A stretch of DNA of 64,000 bases from Szabonella alba (GCF_016765775.1 NZ_JAESVN010000007.1:1-64000); one strand, 5' to 3'. Positions 24,179-33,208 are shown, counted from the stretch's first letter. The notes: generated from the sequence alone by a model not told the origin. Made by a program: numbers and translations.

Positions 24179-24994
24179 ATGACAACAGATGTCGCCAAAC
24201 CGCCAGATTTCGACCCCTCGGATATCGCCTTCACGATAGACCCGGCGCGCCCCATCCTGACTCATGGAAGGGTGATCGCCGCCGGACGCGCGGTGCGCCC
24301 GCACAGCCATCCGCGCGGTCAGCTTCTGTGGGCCATGCGGGGCGTCCTGCGCGTGGTCAGCAATTCCTGTATCTGGCTGGTACCGCCAAGCCACGCCGTC
24401 TGGATCCCCGGCGGTATGAAACATCAGGTCACAATCGAGGCAGAGGCGGAACTGCTGAACATCTATGTCGACCCTTCGGTCACAGTGCGCCCGCCAACAC
24501 GGCCGATGCCCTGCTGCGCAGTGCTTTTGCTGACACCGCTGGCGCGCGAACTGATCCGCAGGCTTGGCGACAGCGATACCTCCGCCCCTTTCGATGAGCG
24601 GCTGCTCAGGTTCTGCGCCGTGCTGCTCGATGAGATCGAAGGCCTCTCCGAGGCGCCGCTGAACCTGCCCGGCGGTCAGGACGAGCGGCTGGTCCGGGTG
24701 ACCCGCCATCTGATCTGCCATCCGGAAGACCCGAGCCAGCTTCCCGAACTGAGTCAGATCGCGGGCGCTAGCCCCCGTACGCTGGAGCGGCTGTTCCGCG
24801 CCGAGACCGGGCTCAGCTTCCGGCAATGGCGGTCGAAACTGCGTCTGCTCAGCGCGATCGAGGCGCTGAACCGCGGTGAAAGCAGCACGACCATCGCTTT
24901 TTCGATGGGTTACAGCAGCCCGAGCGCCTTCATCGCCGCGTTCCGCGAAGTCTTTGGAACGACACCACAGCGCTTTCTGAACAACGGCTCGTAA
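24179..24994 (+). CDS. AraC-family transcriptional regulator
   Basis: 271 residues from the ATG at 24179 (a longer frame to 24083 reads into the divergent transporter gene). Residues about 20-110 form a cupin sensor domain (HSHPRGQLLWAMRG, WIPGGMKHQV). The C-terminal HTH pair includes ELSQIAGASPRTLERLFRAE and TIAFSMGYSSPSAFIAAFRE. The cupin-first layout is that of small AraC regulators responding to aromatics or transport substrates. It probably regulates the divergent DASS transporter gene. Confidence 0.88.
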   Translation: MTTDVAKPPDFDPSDIAFTIDPARPILTHGRVIAAGRAVRPHSHPRGQLLWAMRGVLRVVSNSCIWLVPPSHAVWIPGGMKHQVTIEAEAELLNIYVDPSVTVRPPTRPMPCCAVLLLTPLARELIRRLGDSDTSAPFDERLLRFCAVLLDEIEGLSEAPLNLPGGQDERLVRVTRHLICHPEDPSQLPELSQIAGASPRTLERLFRAETGLSFRQWRSKLRLLSAIEALNRGESSTTIAFSMGYSSPSAFIAAFREVFGTTPQRFLNNGS

Positions 24995-24998
24995 ATCC

Positions 24999-25036
24999 GG
25001 TTACGACGAGGCGATTGCCTTCGCCCCGCCGTAACC
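24999..25036. terminator. Hairpin between convergent genes
   Basis: GGTTACG at 24999-25005 pairs with CGTAACC at 25030-25036, and the inner bases (CGAGGC with GCCTTCG) extend the stem with a bulge. It sits between the AraC gene stop and the TrmO-like gene stop. There is no T run. Confidence 0.4.
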
Positions 25037-25075
25037 ATCCACTGGCCTTCGGGACGCTGAGGGCCAGGGGAAGTT

Positions 25076-25486
25076 CTATGCCTTTGTCGACCTGCCGCCA
25101 CAGGAAACCGGCTTGATATCCAGTAGAGCCGTGCCATCGAGGCAATCGAGGGGACCGACGACAAGAATATGCCCCTCTACCGCGATCAGTGGCACCCGCG
25201 ACAGCGCCACCGGATTGGGGCGATGCGGGGAGCGCATGGCAAAAACCCCGCGCTCGCCCCCGTCATGCGGACTGACCGAGCGCAGCACATCGCGCGCTGC
25301 GCGGTCAAACCAGTAGAGGAGATCCAGCTCAGACGCCGACAGAGCATGAAGCGCTTCGGCATATTCCGGCAGGATTTCCAGACGCGCTTCCTCCCCGCCC
25401 CGTCCCGGGCCACTCGGACAATCCGCCAGCGTCTTCCATGGGGTGCGGATCTGGCCGATGGGCCGCAAAAGGATGGGCGAGTTCAT
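25076..25486 (-). CDS. TrmO/TsaA-like methyltransferase domain protein
   Basis: 136-residue single-domain protein of the TsaA/VirR (TrmO N-terminal) family, which uses S-adenosylmethionine to N6-methylate t6A in tRNA. Key segments are PIGQIRTPW at the start, RSPHRPNPVALS in the middle and LDCLDGTALLDIKP near the end. Full TrmO is about 235 residues; the C-terminal domain is absent, as in many short bacterial members. Last gene of a minus-strand sulfur operon, overlapping the DUF5368-like gene by 4 bp, so its real role here may be linked to sulfur metabolism. Confidence 0.85.
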   Translation of the reverse strand: MNSPILLRPIGQIRTPWKTLADCPSGPGRGGEEARLEILPEYAEALHALSASELDLLYWFDRAARDVLRSVSPHDGGERGVFAMRSPHRPNPVALSRVPLIAVEGHILVVGPLDCLDGTALLDIKPVSCGGRSTKA

Positions 25487-25839
25487 GGCTTTGCCGCCTT
25501 GCCGCGCAACAGCGACTGTGCGGTATAGACGAGGATCGCGGCTCCGACCGCACCCGCCACTGACACCAGCAGCAGCACGATCACATCAATCGGGCCACCG
25601 ATGTCGCCAAAGCCCGAACTGGTCACATTTTGCACGAACAGCACCGCCGCAATGGCGCCGAACGGCATGGCAACCTGCGCCCAGAGGAATTTGCGCCAGG
25701 ACACTGCCCGATCCCGCATCAGGACGTAGAGATAGGCCGCCGTCACAAGAACGGCAGCGGCCACCATCACCCATAACAGGCCGCGCCCGAAGATTTCCTC
25801 GAGCACCGCGATCATCGTCGAAAACGTTAGCTCCTGCAT
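25483..25839 (-). CDS. Small membrane protein, DUF5368-like
   Basis: 118 residues with three predicted TM segments (about 20-41, 50-72 and 82-106). The start ELTFSTMIAVLEEIFGRGL resembles what I recall of DUF5368 membrane proteins of Rhodobacterales. Function unknown. It lies between an SQR-like flavoprotein and the TrmO-like gene; 12 bp separate it from the flavoprotein stop. It may be a membrane partner of that flavoprotein (inference). Confidence 0.75.
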   Translation of the reverse strand: MQELTFSTMIAVLEEIFGRGLLWVMVAAAVLVTAAYLYVLMRDRAVSWRKFLWAQVAMPFGAIAAVLFVQNVTSSGFGDIGGPIDVIVLLLVSVAGAVGAAILVYTAQSLLRGKAAKP

Positions 25840-25851
25840 GTTCCCTCCTCC

Positions 25852-27189
25852 TCAGGCCCTGCCGCGCAGCATTGCGTTATAGGTGGCCTTCAACGCCACC
25901 TCCTTCATCAGCCAGCTGATCCACAACTCCTCCAAGGGTGCGATGAGACCGGGGAAGGAGGGCACAAGGTTGTTGTGATAGTCGAATTCCACCAGCATCG
26001 CCTTGCCGACACGGGTGATCATCGGACAAGAGGTATAGCCGTCATAGACCGTCGTGCCTTCGCGACCCTGGATGGCGGCGATCAGGTGATCCTCGACCAC
26101 CGGCACCTGCCATTTCACGCTCGCCGCCGTCTTGCCCTTCGGCACCCCCGCCACATCGCCGAGCGCGAAGATCTCGGGATAGCGCAGGTGGCGCAGCGTC
26201 TTCATGTCGCATTCGACCCAGCCCTGGTCGGACCATTTATCCGCCCAGGACAGGCCCGATTGCCGGATCATCTCGGGCGCGCGCTGCGGCGGGATAACGT
26301 GCAGATAGTCATAGGGCATCTCGGTGGTGGATTTCACCACGGCGCCCGTCGCCGGATCGGTGGTCATTGTGGCGAATGTTGCCCGTTTCGCCCCGGCGTC
26401 GATGGTGGTCAGGGTCTGGCCGTAATGCGGGGTGATCTTGCGCTCGCCGAACAGCATCCGCACTTTTTCCGAGACGATCGGCACCGAGAACAGCACCTGC
26501 TGTGGGCAAGCGTAATGGGTCTCGTATTTGCCCTTGGCACCCCCACGGCTGGCGATGTCGTCGATCAGGAACGTATGTTTCAGCGGCGCGCCGGCGCATT
26601 TCATCTCGGTCGCGGGGCGGGTGAAGAGACCAATGCCGCCCTCCTCGGTGAACTTCTGCGCGGCCTGCCATGTCTTCGCGGCGTGCTCCGGCCCGGCATA
26701 AAGCGCGCCGATGCCGTTCTGCCCGACCATATCCAGCGCAAAGCCCTCGATGGCATCATGGTCCAGCACGAGGCCGGGCGCGACCACCAGAAAATCATAG
26801 TCCAGCCGCTTGCCGCTTTCGGTAGAGACGGTCTTTGCCAGCGGGTCGATGGCGGCGGCCTTCTCAGTAATCAGCGTCACGCCTTGCGGCAGCCAGTCGG
26901 TGGTCTGGCTGACGACATAATCCGCCGGTTTCAGCCCCGCCGCAACCAGAGACAGCCCCGGCTGATAGAAATGTTCCTTGCGTGGATCGACCAGAGTGAT
27001 TGCCGCACCGTCCAGCCGCTGGACCAGACGATTGGCAAGCGTCGCACCACCCGCCCCCGCGCCGATGATCACGATCCGCGCCTTGGTCGCCAGCTTCGCC
27101 GCCTGCGCCTCGCCACCAAGGCCAAGCGCCAGCGCCCCAACCGCGCCCAGCCCCAACAGGCCACGCCGCGTGCTTCGAAATTCCGTCAT
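25852..27189 (-). CDS. SQR/FCSD-type sulfide dehydrogenase flavoprotein, Tat-exported
   Basis: 445-residue FAD protein of the sulfide:quinone oxidoreductase and flavocytochrome c sulfide dehydrogenase group. A twin-arginine start STRRGLLGLGAVG with cleavage near AQA (28-30) sends it to the periplasm. The FAD-binding Rossmann motif is IVIIGAGAGGATLANRL, and the second FAD motif is YPEIFALGDVAG. Cysteines occur in EMKCAGAP, YACPQQ and SCPMI, placed to take part in sulfide oxidation. DsrE, OsmC and persulfide genes around it support sulfide oxidation. Periplasmic export is more typical of FccB than of SQR, but no FccA cytochrome is adjacent. Confidence 0.85.
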   Translation of the reverse strand: MTEFRSTRRGLLGLGAVGALALGLGGEAQAAKLATKARIVIIGAGAGGATLANRLVQRLDGAAITLVDPRKEHFYQPGLSLVAAGLKPADYVVSQTTDWLPQGVTLITEKAAAIDPLAKTVSTESGKRLDYDFLVVAPGLVLDHDAIEGFALDMVGQNGIGALYAGPEHAAKTWQAAQKFTEEGGIGLFTRPATEMKCAGAPLKHTFLIDDIASRGGAKGKYETHYACPQQVLFSVPIVSEKVRMLFGERKITPHYGQTLTTIDAGAKRATFATMTTDPATGAVVKSTTEMPYDYLHVIPPQRAPEMIRQSGLSWADKWSDQGWVECDMKTLRHLRYPEIFALGDVAGVPKGKTAASVKWQVPVVEDHLIAAIQGREGTTVYDGYTSCPMITRVGKAMLVEFDYHNNLVPSFPGLIAPLEELWISWLMKEVALKATYNAMLRGRA

Positions 27190-27252
27190 CGTGAAGTCTC
27201 TCCTCCCTGCAAAACAAGGGCGGGCGGAGGGTGCCCCCCGCCCGCCCTCCCC

Positions 27253-27702
27253 TCACGCAGCCTCGCGCGTGATGATCTCGGCCTCGCCTTCCAGTAATTT
27301 GTGGACCGGGCATTTGTCAGCCATCGCGACCAGAAGCGCGCGGTCCTCGGGGGTCAAATCGCCGATCAGGGTGACGACCCGCTCGAAGGCATGGGGCTTT
27401 TCGCCGGTCGGAGCCGGATCGGCGCCCATGCTCATCACCGGCGCGCGCAGGTGGCGCACCTCGACCGACACATCGTCGAGCGCGATTTTCTTGCGACCCG
27501 CGACCATGCGGATCGTCATCGTGGTGCAGGCGGCAAGGCCGGCCATCACCAGTTCAAACGGATCGGGGCCGGTGTCCTGCCCGCCATAGGTTCCCGGTTC
27601 GTCCGCGCCAAGAATGTGGTGGCCCACATTGATATATTGCCCGAAGGGGCCAAAGCCGCTTTCGCGGGCCTTCACGACATTGCGTTGCGGAGCATTGCTC
27701 AT
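27253..27702 (-). CDS. OsmC-family protein in sulfur operon
   Basis: 149 residues with the OsmC fold and its two redox cysteines in GLAACTTMTIRM and ADKCPVHKLL. The DPFELVMAGLAAC segment and the long N-terminus match OsmC proteins often found with sulfide-oxidation genes. It could reduce peroxides or remove persulfides. It lies between the DsrE gene (30 bp upstream) and the flavoprotein. Confidence 0.85.
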   Translation of the reverse strand: MSNAPQRNVVKARESGFGPFGQYINVGHHILGADEPGTYGGQDTGPDPFELVMAGLAACTTMTIRMVAGRKKIALDDVSVEVRHLRAPVMSMGADPAPTGEKPHAFERVVTLIGDLTPEDRALLVAMADKCPVHKLLEGEAEIITREAA

Positions 27703-27732
27703 GGTTTCTGTTCCCTGTTTCGGAAAATGCGT

Positions 27733-28104
27733 TCAGGTGATCTGCAGCGAGCCTTTGGCCGCCATCATCAGGTCGATCACCTCGGGCGCGGTGATGATCT
27801 CATAGCCCGGCACCATCTGCTCGGCGCTGAAGCCGTTATGGATCATGCAGGATTTGCAGATGCCGATCCGGCCACCGCCCGCGATGAATTTCGCCAGCAG
27901 ATCCGGGACCGGCTCGAAGGGCTTGCCCACGTCGATCCCCGCAGTCGCATCGGGCTGGCCCAGTTCGACCGCTTCGACCATCAAGAGCACCATCGCACTG
28001 TGCCCCTTTTGCAGCGCGTTCAGCGCCATGGTGAAGGCTACGGTGACCTTGGCCGGGTTGGCGCGGCCATCGAACAAGGTTGCGACGAAATGAGCGGATT
28101 GCAT
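27733..28104 (-). CDS. DsrE-family protein
   Basis: 123 residues from the ATG at 28104; a longer frame to 28284 crosses the intergenic region and is rejected. DsrE/DsrF-like alpha/beta protein with two cysteines in GICKSCMIHNG, a layout seen in cytoplasmic sulfurtransferases that carry persulfide. First gene of the minus-strand sulfur operon, divergent from the Crp/Fnr regulator, with a GAGAG ribosome site before the ATG. Confidence 0.8.
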   Translation of the reverse strand: MQSAHFVATLFDGRANPAKVTVAFTMALNALQKGHSAMVLLMVEAVELGQPDATAGIDVGKPFEPVPDLLAKFIAGGGRIGICKSCMIHNGFSAEQMVPGYEIITAPEVIDLMMAAKGSLQIT

Positions 28105-28231
28105 GGGTCTCTCCTTTAATCCGGGACAGAGCCGGGGCCGGGGCCGGGCAAAATTGCGCCGACCGGGCACCGTTCTTTTTCGAATTGGAACAGGAACCCG
28201 CTGCGGGCAAGACTGCCAATCTGCCATGATA

Positions 28232-28247
28232 TGTCGCCAAAGCGACA
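28232..28247. promoter_or_regulatory. 16-bp palindrome TGTCGC-N4-GCGACA, candidate Crp/Fnr operator
   Basis: A perfect 6-bp inverted repeat with a 4-bp centre in the 224-bp divergent region between the DsrE operon and the Crp/Fnr-type regulator gene. Size and symmetry suit a Crp/Fnr dimer; the half-site differs from the FNR TTGAT half-site, so it may be the specific site of the local regulator. Confidence 0.45.
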
Positions 28248-28328
28248 GGCCATCACCGGGCACAACCTGATCGGGCCTGCCCATTTTCGGTCGTTCCTGC
28301 TAGAACCCCTGTTAACGTAGGAGAGCAG

Positions 28329-28991
28329 ATGGACGACTGGACCGCATATTTCAAAGAAATGGATCAGCTTCCTGCGCCGATGCGCAAATCCCTTCTGCGC
28401 AACAGCCGTAAGCTGCAGTTCCCGGCGGGATCGCGTCTGTTCGGTCCAGGGCAGCCCGCAGAGTATCTGCTCCTGCTGGTCTCGGGGAAGGTCAGGGTCA
28501 CCCAGGTTTCTGACACCGGGCGCGAGGTCGTTCTCTATCGCGTTGGCGCGGGGGAAAGTTGCGTGCTGACCTCGGCCTGCATGCTGGCCTATGACGATCT
28601 GGCAACCGAAGGCTTGGCGGAAACCGATGTCGAGGCCATCGGCATCCCCAGGGCCACCTTCGACGAGCTGATGGCGATGTCGCCCGATTTTCGGGGTTTT
28701 GTCATGCGGGCCTGGTCGCGGCGAGTGACGGATCTTCTGTCGCTGATCGACGATATCGCGTTTCAGCGGATCGACCTGCGGCTTGCCACGCGACTTCTGG
28801 CCATGGCCGAGGGCGATACCGTCCATGCCACGCATCAGCAACTCGCCGCTGAACTCGGCTCGGCGCGCGAGGTGATCAGCCGGACGCTGTCCGAGTTTCA
28901 GCGCCGGGGATGGATCGAACAGGCCCGGGGCGAAGTTCGGCTGATGGATCGGCCCGCGCTGGAAAAACTGACGCGAGAGCCGGAAGTGTAA
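28329..28991 (+). CDS. Crp/Fnr-family transcriptional regulator
   Basis: 220 residues with a cyclic-nucleotide-binding-like beta roll (about 20-125) and a C-terminal winged helix containing THQQLAAELGSAREVISRTLSEFQRRG. The roll lacks the FNR iron-sulfur cysteine cluster but has Cys78 and Cys84 in GESCVLTSACML, a pair conserved in regulators tied to sulfur clusters and possibly a thiol or persulfide switch. GAGAG ribosome site. It is divergent from the DsrE operon and precedes the YeeE and dioxygenase genes, and a 16-bp palindrome lies between the starts, so it probably controls both directions. Confidence 0.88.
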   Translation: MDDWTAYFKEMDQLPAPMRKSLLRNSRKLQFPAGSRLFGPGQPAEYLLLLVSGKVRVTQVSDTGREVVLYRVGAGESCVLTSACMLAYDDLATEGLAETDVEAIGIPRATFDELMAMSPDFRGFVMRAWSRRVTDLLSLIDDIAFQRIDLRLATRLLAMAEGDTVHATHQQLAAELGSAREVISRTLSEFQRRGWIEQARGEVRLMDRPALEKLTREPEV

Positions 28992-29060
28992 CCAAGTCAC
29001 CGACGGGAGGTCGCGGCCGTGGCATCCTCATGCCACGAAACACAGTCCCGAGGTGTCCCG

Positions 29061-29273
29061 ATGATCAAGAATCTTGGCCAGCCCGACCGCATCCTGCGGT
29101 TGGTGGCCGGAATTGTCGCAGCCGTGATCGCATGGCTCTATGGCGGCGGCTGGCCAGTGCTTGGCCCCGTGCTGTGGGTCGTGGCGACCATACTGATCCT
29201 GACCGCAGCCTTCGCCACCTGCCCGGCCTATCGGCTGTTCGGCCTGTCCACCTGCCCGCTGAAAAAGAAATGA
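29061..29273 (+). CDS. DUF2892 (YgaP-like) membrane protein
   Basis: 70 residues from the ATG at 29061. The MIKNLGQPDRILRL start followed by two TM segments (about 13-31 and 36-54) and a CPAYRLFGLSTC tail is the DUF2892 pattern, also found as the membrane part of YgaP rhodaneses. The two C-terminal cysteines may carry sulfur. Its stop overlaps the next YeeE gene by 3 bases. Confidence 0.85.
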   Translation: MIKNLGQPDRILRLVAGIVAAVIAWLYGGGWPVLGPVLWVVATILILTAAFATCPAYRLFGLSTCPLKKK

Positions 29274-29698
29274 CCAGCTTCACCCCGCTGACCTCTTTCG
29301 CGGGCGGCATGCTGATCGGGCTGGCGGCCGTTCTGCTGATGGCCTTTCACGGTCGCATCTTCGGTGCGACCGGCATCCTGTCCGGCCTGATGCGCGGCGG
29401 CAATATGCGCGACTGGTCGCTGAGAGCAGCGCTGCTTGCCGGCATGGTGCTGGCACCGGGGTTGGTGCTGCTTGTCACCGGCAGCTGGCCCGCGCTGGAG
29501 GTGCCGGTGTCGATGACCGCGATCATCGGCGGCGGGCTGCTGGTGGGGCTTGGCGTCAGCTATGGCGGCGGTTGCACCTCGGGCCACGGCGTCTGCGGCA
29601 ATGCCCGGTTTTCGCGCCGCTCTATCACCGCGACGCTCAGCTTCATGGCAACCGCATTCCTCACCGTCTATGTCACCCGCCACCTGATCGGAGGTTGA
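29270..29698 (+). CDS. YeeE/YedE (TsuA/PmpA-type) transporter, first half
   Basis: 142 residues with about four TM segments. YSYGGG-like signature is seen as GVSYGGGCTSGHGVCG, the conserved cysteine motif of YeeE/YedE proteins that move thiosulfate or sulfane sulfur through the membrane. It forms a pair with the following gene; together they equal one full-length YeeE. Overlaps the DUF2892 gene and is 1 bp from the next gene. Confidence 0.88.
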   Translation: MTSFTPLTSFAGGMLIGLAAVLLMAFHGRIFGATGILSGLMRGGNMRDWSLRAALLAGMVLAPGLVLLVTGSWPALEVPVSMTAIIGGGLLVGLGVSYGGGCTSGHGVCGNARFSRRSITATLSFMATAFLTVYVTRHLIGG

Positions 29699-29699
29699 G

Positions 29700-30134
29700 A
29701 TGCGCCTGCTTTCCGCACTGCTCATCGGTCTGATATTCGGTATCGGCATTGCCACCTCCGGCATGATCAACCCGGCCAAGGTGCTGAACTTCTTCGACAT
29801 CGCGGGGAACTGGGACCCGAGCCTCGCCTTTGTCATGGGAGGCGCCCTTGCGGTCGCCATACCGGGATACCGGCTGGTGCTTGTCCGCAAGGCACCCCGG
29901 TTCGAGCCGAAATTCCAGCTTCCCGACACGAAGCTGATCGACGTGAAACTGGTTTCCGGCTCCGGCCTTTTCGGCATCGGCTGGGGGATTGCGGGCTTCT
30001 GTCCCGGCGGCGCTCTGCCCGCGCTTGGCACACTCCGCCCCGAGGCGCTGGCCTTCGTTGCGTCAATGATCCTCGGCCTCTTCATCGCTCGCGGTCTGAA
30101 AGCTCTCGCTGCCCGCTCGCCCCAATCTGCCTGA
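29700..30134 (+). CDS. YeeE/YedE (PmpB/DUF6691-type) transporter, second half
   Basis: 144 residues with about four TM segments and the second YeeE signature GFCPGGALPALG. GIATSGMINPAKVLNFF is the typical DUF6691 start. It would complete a two-subunit sulfur-compound transporter with the preceding gene. Start ATG follows the previous stop by one base. Confidence 0.88.
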   Translation: MRLLSALLIGLIFGIGIATSGMINPAKVLNFFDIAGNWDPSLAFVMGGALAVAIPGYRLVLVRKAPRFEPKFQLPDTKLIDVKLVSGSGLFGIGWGIAGFCPGGALPALGTLRPEALAFVASMILGLFIARGLKALAARSPQSA

Positions 30135-30175
30135 TCGGGCCGCCCGATCCGGCCATCTGATATTCGGAGGATAGC

Positions 30176-31060
30176 ATGTCCTGCAAAGCCGACCTCACCG
30201 TGAAACCCGAAGTCATGCCCTTCTTCGATCCGGCCACCAACACCATTTCCTATGTGGTGAAGGATCCCGGATCTGACGCCTGCGCGGTGGTCGATTCCGT
30301 GATGGATATCGACTATGCCGCCGGTCGCATCAGCTACGAATCCGCCGATGCCATCATCGCCTTTGTCCGCGAACAGGGGCTGAAGGTCGAATGGCTGATC
30401 GAGACCCATGTCCATGCCGACCACCTGTCGGGTGCGCCCTATATCCAGGCGGCGCTTGGCGGCAAGATCGGCATCGGCAGCCAGATCACCGTGGTGCAGG
30501 AAACCTTCGGCAAGGTCTTCAACGAAGGCACAGAATTCCAGCGCGACGGCAGCCAGTTCGACCGGCTGTTCAATGACGGCGATACCTATCAGATCGGCGG
30601 AATGATGGCTTGCGCCATCCACACCCCGGGCCATACCCCCGCCTGCATGACCCATGTGATGGGCGATGCGGCCTTTGTCGGCGACACGCTCTTCATGCCC
30701 GACGGCGGCTCGGCCCGTGCCGATTTCCCGGGCGGCGATGCCGGGGTGCTTTATGACAGCATCCAGAAGGTGCTCGCTCTGCCGCGCGAGACCCGGCTCT
30801 TCATGTGCCACGACTATGGCCCGAACGGCCGTGACATCGCCTGGGAAACCACTGTGTGCGAACAGCAGGACCACAATATCCATGTCGGCCAGGGCCGCAG
30901 GCGCGAGGACTTCATCGCCATGCGCGAGGCACGCGATGCCACGCTGAAGATGCCGACGCTGATCATTCCCTCGCTTCAGGTCAATATGAAGGCAGGCGAA
31001 CTGCCGCCCGAGGACGAGAGCGGCAAGCGGTTCCTCAAGGTGCCGCTCGGCGCATTGTAA
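30176..31060 (+). CDS. Persulfide dioxygenase-type metallo-beta-lactamase protein
   Basis: 294-residue ETHE1/Blh-like enzyme expected to oxidise glutathione persulfide to sulfite and glutathione with a mononuclear iron. The metal motif THVHADH gives His78, His80, Asp82 and His83; later ligands are in HTPGHTPACM, GDTLFMPD and CHDYG. AGGA ribosome site precedes the ATG. It follows the YeeE pair and precedes the DUF442 phosphatase gene, the partner that is fused to a similar enzyme at 36.1 kb. Confidence 0.9.
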   Translation: MSCKADLTVKPEVMPFFDPATNTISYVVKDPGSDACAVVDSVMDIDYAAGRISYESADAIIAFVREQGLKVEWLIETHVHADHLSGAPYIQAALGGKIGIGSQITVVQETFGKVFNEGTEFQRDGSQFDRLFNDGDTYQIGGMMACAIHTPGHTPACMTHVMGDAAFVGDTLFMPDGGSARADFPGGDAGVLYDSIQKVLALPRETRLFMCHDYGPNGRDIAWETTVCEQQDHNIHVGQGRRREDFIAMREARDATLKMPTLIIPSLQVNMKAGELPPEDESGKRFLKVPLGAL

Positions 31061-31073
31061 AGGGCGAGATAGT

Positions 31074-31406
31074 ATGGATATCCAGAAACTCTCGCCCCGG
31101 CTCGGGATCTGCGGACAGGTCGAACTGTCGGATATCCCCGAGATCGTCCAGGCGGGCTACGGCCTCCTTGTATGCAACCGTCCAGACGAGGAAGAACGCG
31201 GCCAGCCCGGCTTTGCCGAGATCGCAGAAGCAGCTCAGACGGCCGGGCTGGCGACCCTGTATCTGCCCGTCGCCGGGCCCTCCGATTTCGCGCGTCAGGC
31301 CCCCGCCATGGCCGAGGCTATGCGAACAGCATCGGGGCCCGTTCTGGCCTACTGCCGGTCCGGTGCCCGATCCTCGATGCTGTGTACCGCCGCAATAGCC
31401 CCCTGA
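31074..31406 (+). CDS. DUF442 (Blh phosphatase-like) protein
   Basis: 110-residue TIGR01244/DUF442 domain with the PTP-type loop CRSGARS beginning at Cys94. In Blh (beta-lactamase hydrolase-like) proteins this domain is fused to a persulfide dioxygenase; here it is a separate gene 13 bp after the dioxygenase. It may act as a phosphatase or sulfurtransferase on the same pathway. The family member fused at 36.1 kb also has its loop Cys at residue 94. Confidence 0.85.
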   Translation: MDIQKLSPRLGICGQVELSDIPEIVQAGYGLLVCNRPDEEERGQPGFAEIAEAAQTAGLATLYLPVAGPSDFARQAPAMAEAMRTASGPVLAYCRSGARSSMLCTAAIAP

Positions 31407-31471
31407 TCTTGTCTCATCGCCTCGCCCGCGCCTGAAAACGCGCGCGACCTGCCATTGCCGAAAGCGGACCC

Positions 31472-33208
31472 ATGCGCCTGTCCCTGACCCGCCATCTGCC
31501 CATCCTCGACTGGGGACGGCGCTATTCGAAATCGGATCTGTCTTCCGATCTGACGGCGGCGGTGATCGTCACCATCATGCTGGTGCCGCAATCGCTGGCC
31601 TATGCGATGCTGGCGGGCCTGCCGCCGGAGGCGGGGATCTATGCCTCGGTCCTGCCGATCATGCTTTATGCGATCTTCGGCACCAGCCGGGCGCTGGCGG
31701 TGGGGCCGGTTGCGGTGGTATCGCTGATGACCGCCTCGGCGGTCGGTCAGGTGGCGGAAAGCGGCACGGCGGGCTATGCGGTGGCCGCACTGACGCTGGC
31801 GCTGCTGTCGGGGCTCATGTTGATCGTGCTTGGCCTGCTGCGCTTCGGCTTTCTGGCGAATTTCTTGTCCCATCCGGTGATCGCGGGTTTCATCATCGCC
31901 TCGGGCCTGCTGATCGCCGCCGGACAGGCGCGGCATATCTTCGGCATCGCGGGTGGTGGCGACGCACTCCCCGAAATCCTGCATCGGCTCTGGCAGCATC
32001 TGGCCGAGGCAAACTGGCAAACGCTGGTGATCGGCCTGGCCTCGACCGTCTTTCTGGTCTGGGTGCGCAAGGGGATGAAGCCCGCGCTGAAGCGGCTTGG
32101 CGCAGGCGACGGGTTGGCCACGCTGCTGACCCGCGCCGGTCCGGTCTTTGCGATTGTCGTGACCACGGTCACCGTCTGGGCATTCGGACTGCATGAGCAG
32201 GGCGTCGCCATTGTCGGCACGATTCCCCAAGGATTGCCGCCCCTCACCCTGCCCGACCTGTCCCCCGGGCTGATCGGAACGCTCGCCCTGCCCGCTGCAC
32301 TGATCTCGATCATCGGCTTTGTCGAAAGCGTTTCGGTCGCGCAGACCCTTGCCGCAAAAAAGCGCCAGCGCATCGGCCCGGATCAGGAACTGATCGGCCT
32401 TGGCGCCGCTAATATCGGAGCGGCTTTTTCCGGCGGTTTTCCGGTGACGGGGGGCTTTGCGCGATCAGTCGTGAATTATGACGCGGGTGCCGCCACCCCT
32501 GCCGCCGGCGCTTTCACTGCCATCGGGCTGGCACTGGCCGCGCTGACCCTGACGCCGCTACTCTATTTCCTGCCCCAGGCCACGCTCGCGGCCACGATCA
32601 TCGTCGCCGTCCTGAGCCTTGTGGATCCGGCGATCCTGCGCCGCACCTGGGCCTATTCGCGGCGCGATTTCGCAAGCGTTGTGGTGACAGTCCTTTCCAC
32701 GCTTCTGTTCGGAGTCGAGGCCGGGATCTCGACCGGCGTCGCGCTGTCCCTGCTGCTGCACGTCCTGAACACTGCCCGCCCGCATGTGGCCGAGGTCGGC
32801 CTAGTGCCCGGCAGCCAGCATTTCCGCAATGTGCTGCGCCACAAGGTCGAAACCCTGCCGGGCGTGCTGATGCTGCGGGTGGATGAGAGCCTTTATTTCG
32901 CCAATGCCCGCGCCATCGAGACCCTGGTGCTGGATCGCCTGGCAGCCGACCCCGCCATTCGCGAGGTGGTGCTGATGTGTTCGGCGGTGAATGTGATCGA
33001 CTTTTCCGCGCTGGAATCCCTTGAGGCGCTGGCCACGGAACTGGCCGCGCAGAAGGTCCGCCTGCATCTGTCGGAAGTGAAAGGCCCGGTCATGGACCGG
33101 CTCAAGACCACACATTTTCTGCGCGATCTGAACGGCGAAGTCTTCCTGTCGCAATACGACGCCTGGAAGAGCCTGGCCGCGACAGGCCCCACTGCGAAGG
33201 CCGGGTAA
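31472..33208 (+). CDS. SulP-family anion transporter with STAS domain
   Basis: 578-residue transporter: an N-terminal SulP membrane domain of 10-14 TM segments (signature VPQSLAYAMLAGLPPEAGIYAS near 38-59) and a C-terminal STAS domain from about 450 with EVVLMCSAVNVIDFSALESLEAL. Family substrates are sulfate, bicarbonate and other anions. Inside a persulfide-oxidation cluster, export of sulfate or sulfite is the natural guess. Confidence 0.88.
   Translation: MRLSLTRHLPILDWGRRYSKSDLSSDLTAAVIVTIMLVPQSLAYAMLAGLPPEAGIYASVLPIMLYAIFGTSRALAVGPVAVVSLMTASAVGQVAESGTAGYAVAALTLALLSGLMLIVLGLLRFGFLANFLSHPVIAGFIIASGLLIAAGQARHIFGIAGGGDALPEILHRLWQHLAEANWQTLVIGLASTVFLVWVRKGMKPALKRLGAGDGLATLLTRAGPVFAIVVTTVTVWAFGLHEQGVAIVGTIPQGLPPLTLPDLSPGLIGTLALPAALISIIGFVESVSVAQTLAAKKRQRIGPDQELIGLGAANIGAAFSGGFPVTGGFARSVVNYDAGAATPAAGAFTAIGLALAALTLTPLLYFLPQATLAATIIVAVLSLVDPAILRRTWAYSRRDFASVVVTVLSTLLFGVEAGISTGVALSLLLHVLNTARPHVAEVGLVPGSQHFRNVLRHKVETLPGVLMLRVDESLYFANARAIETLVLDRLAADPAIREVVLMCSAVNVIDFSALESLEALATELAAQKVRLHLSEVKGPVMDRLKTTHFLRDLNGEVFLSQYDAWKSLAATGPTAKAG

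Noticed and set aside
28105-28284. Longer DsrE reading frame with 60 extra residues
   Set aside because: The extension covers the divergent promoter region; the ATG at 28104 has a ribosome site and fits family length.
29228-30883. 551-codon minus-strand open frame
   Set aside because: Runs opposite YeeE and dioxygenase genes with clear motifs; composition is that of a GC-rich shadow frame.
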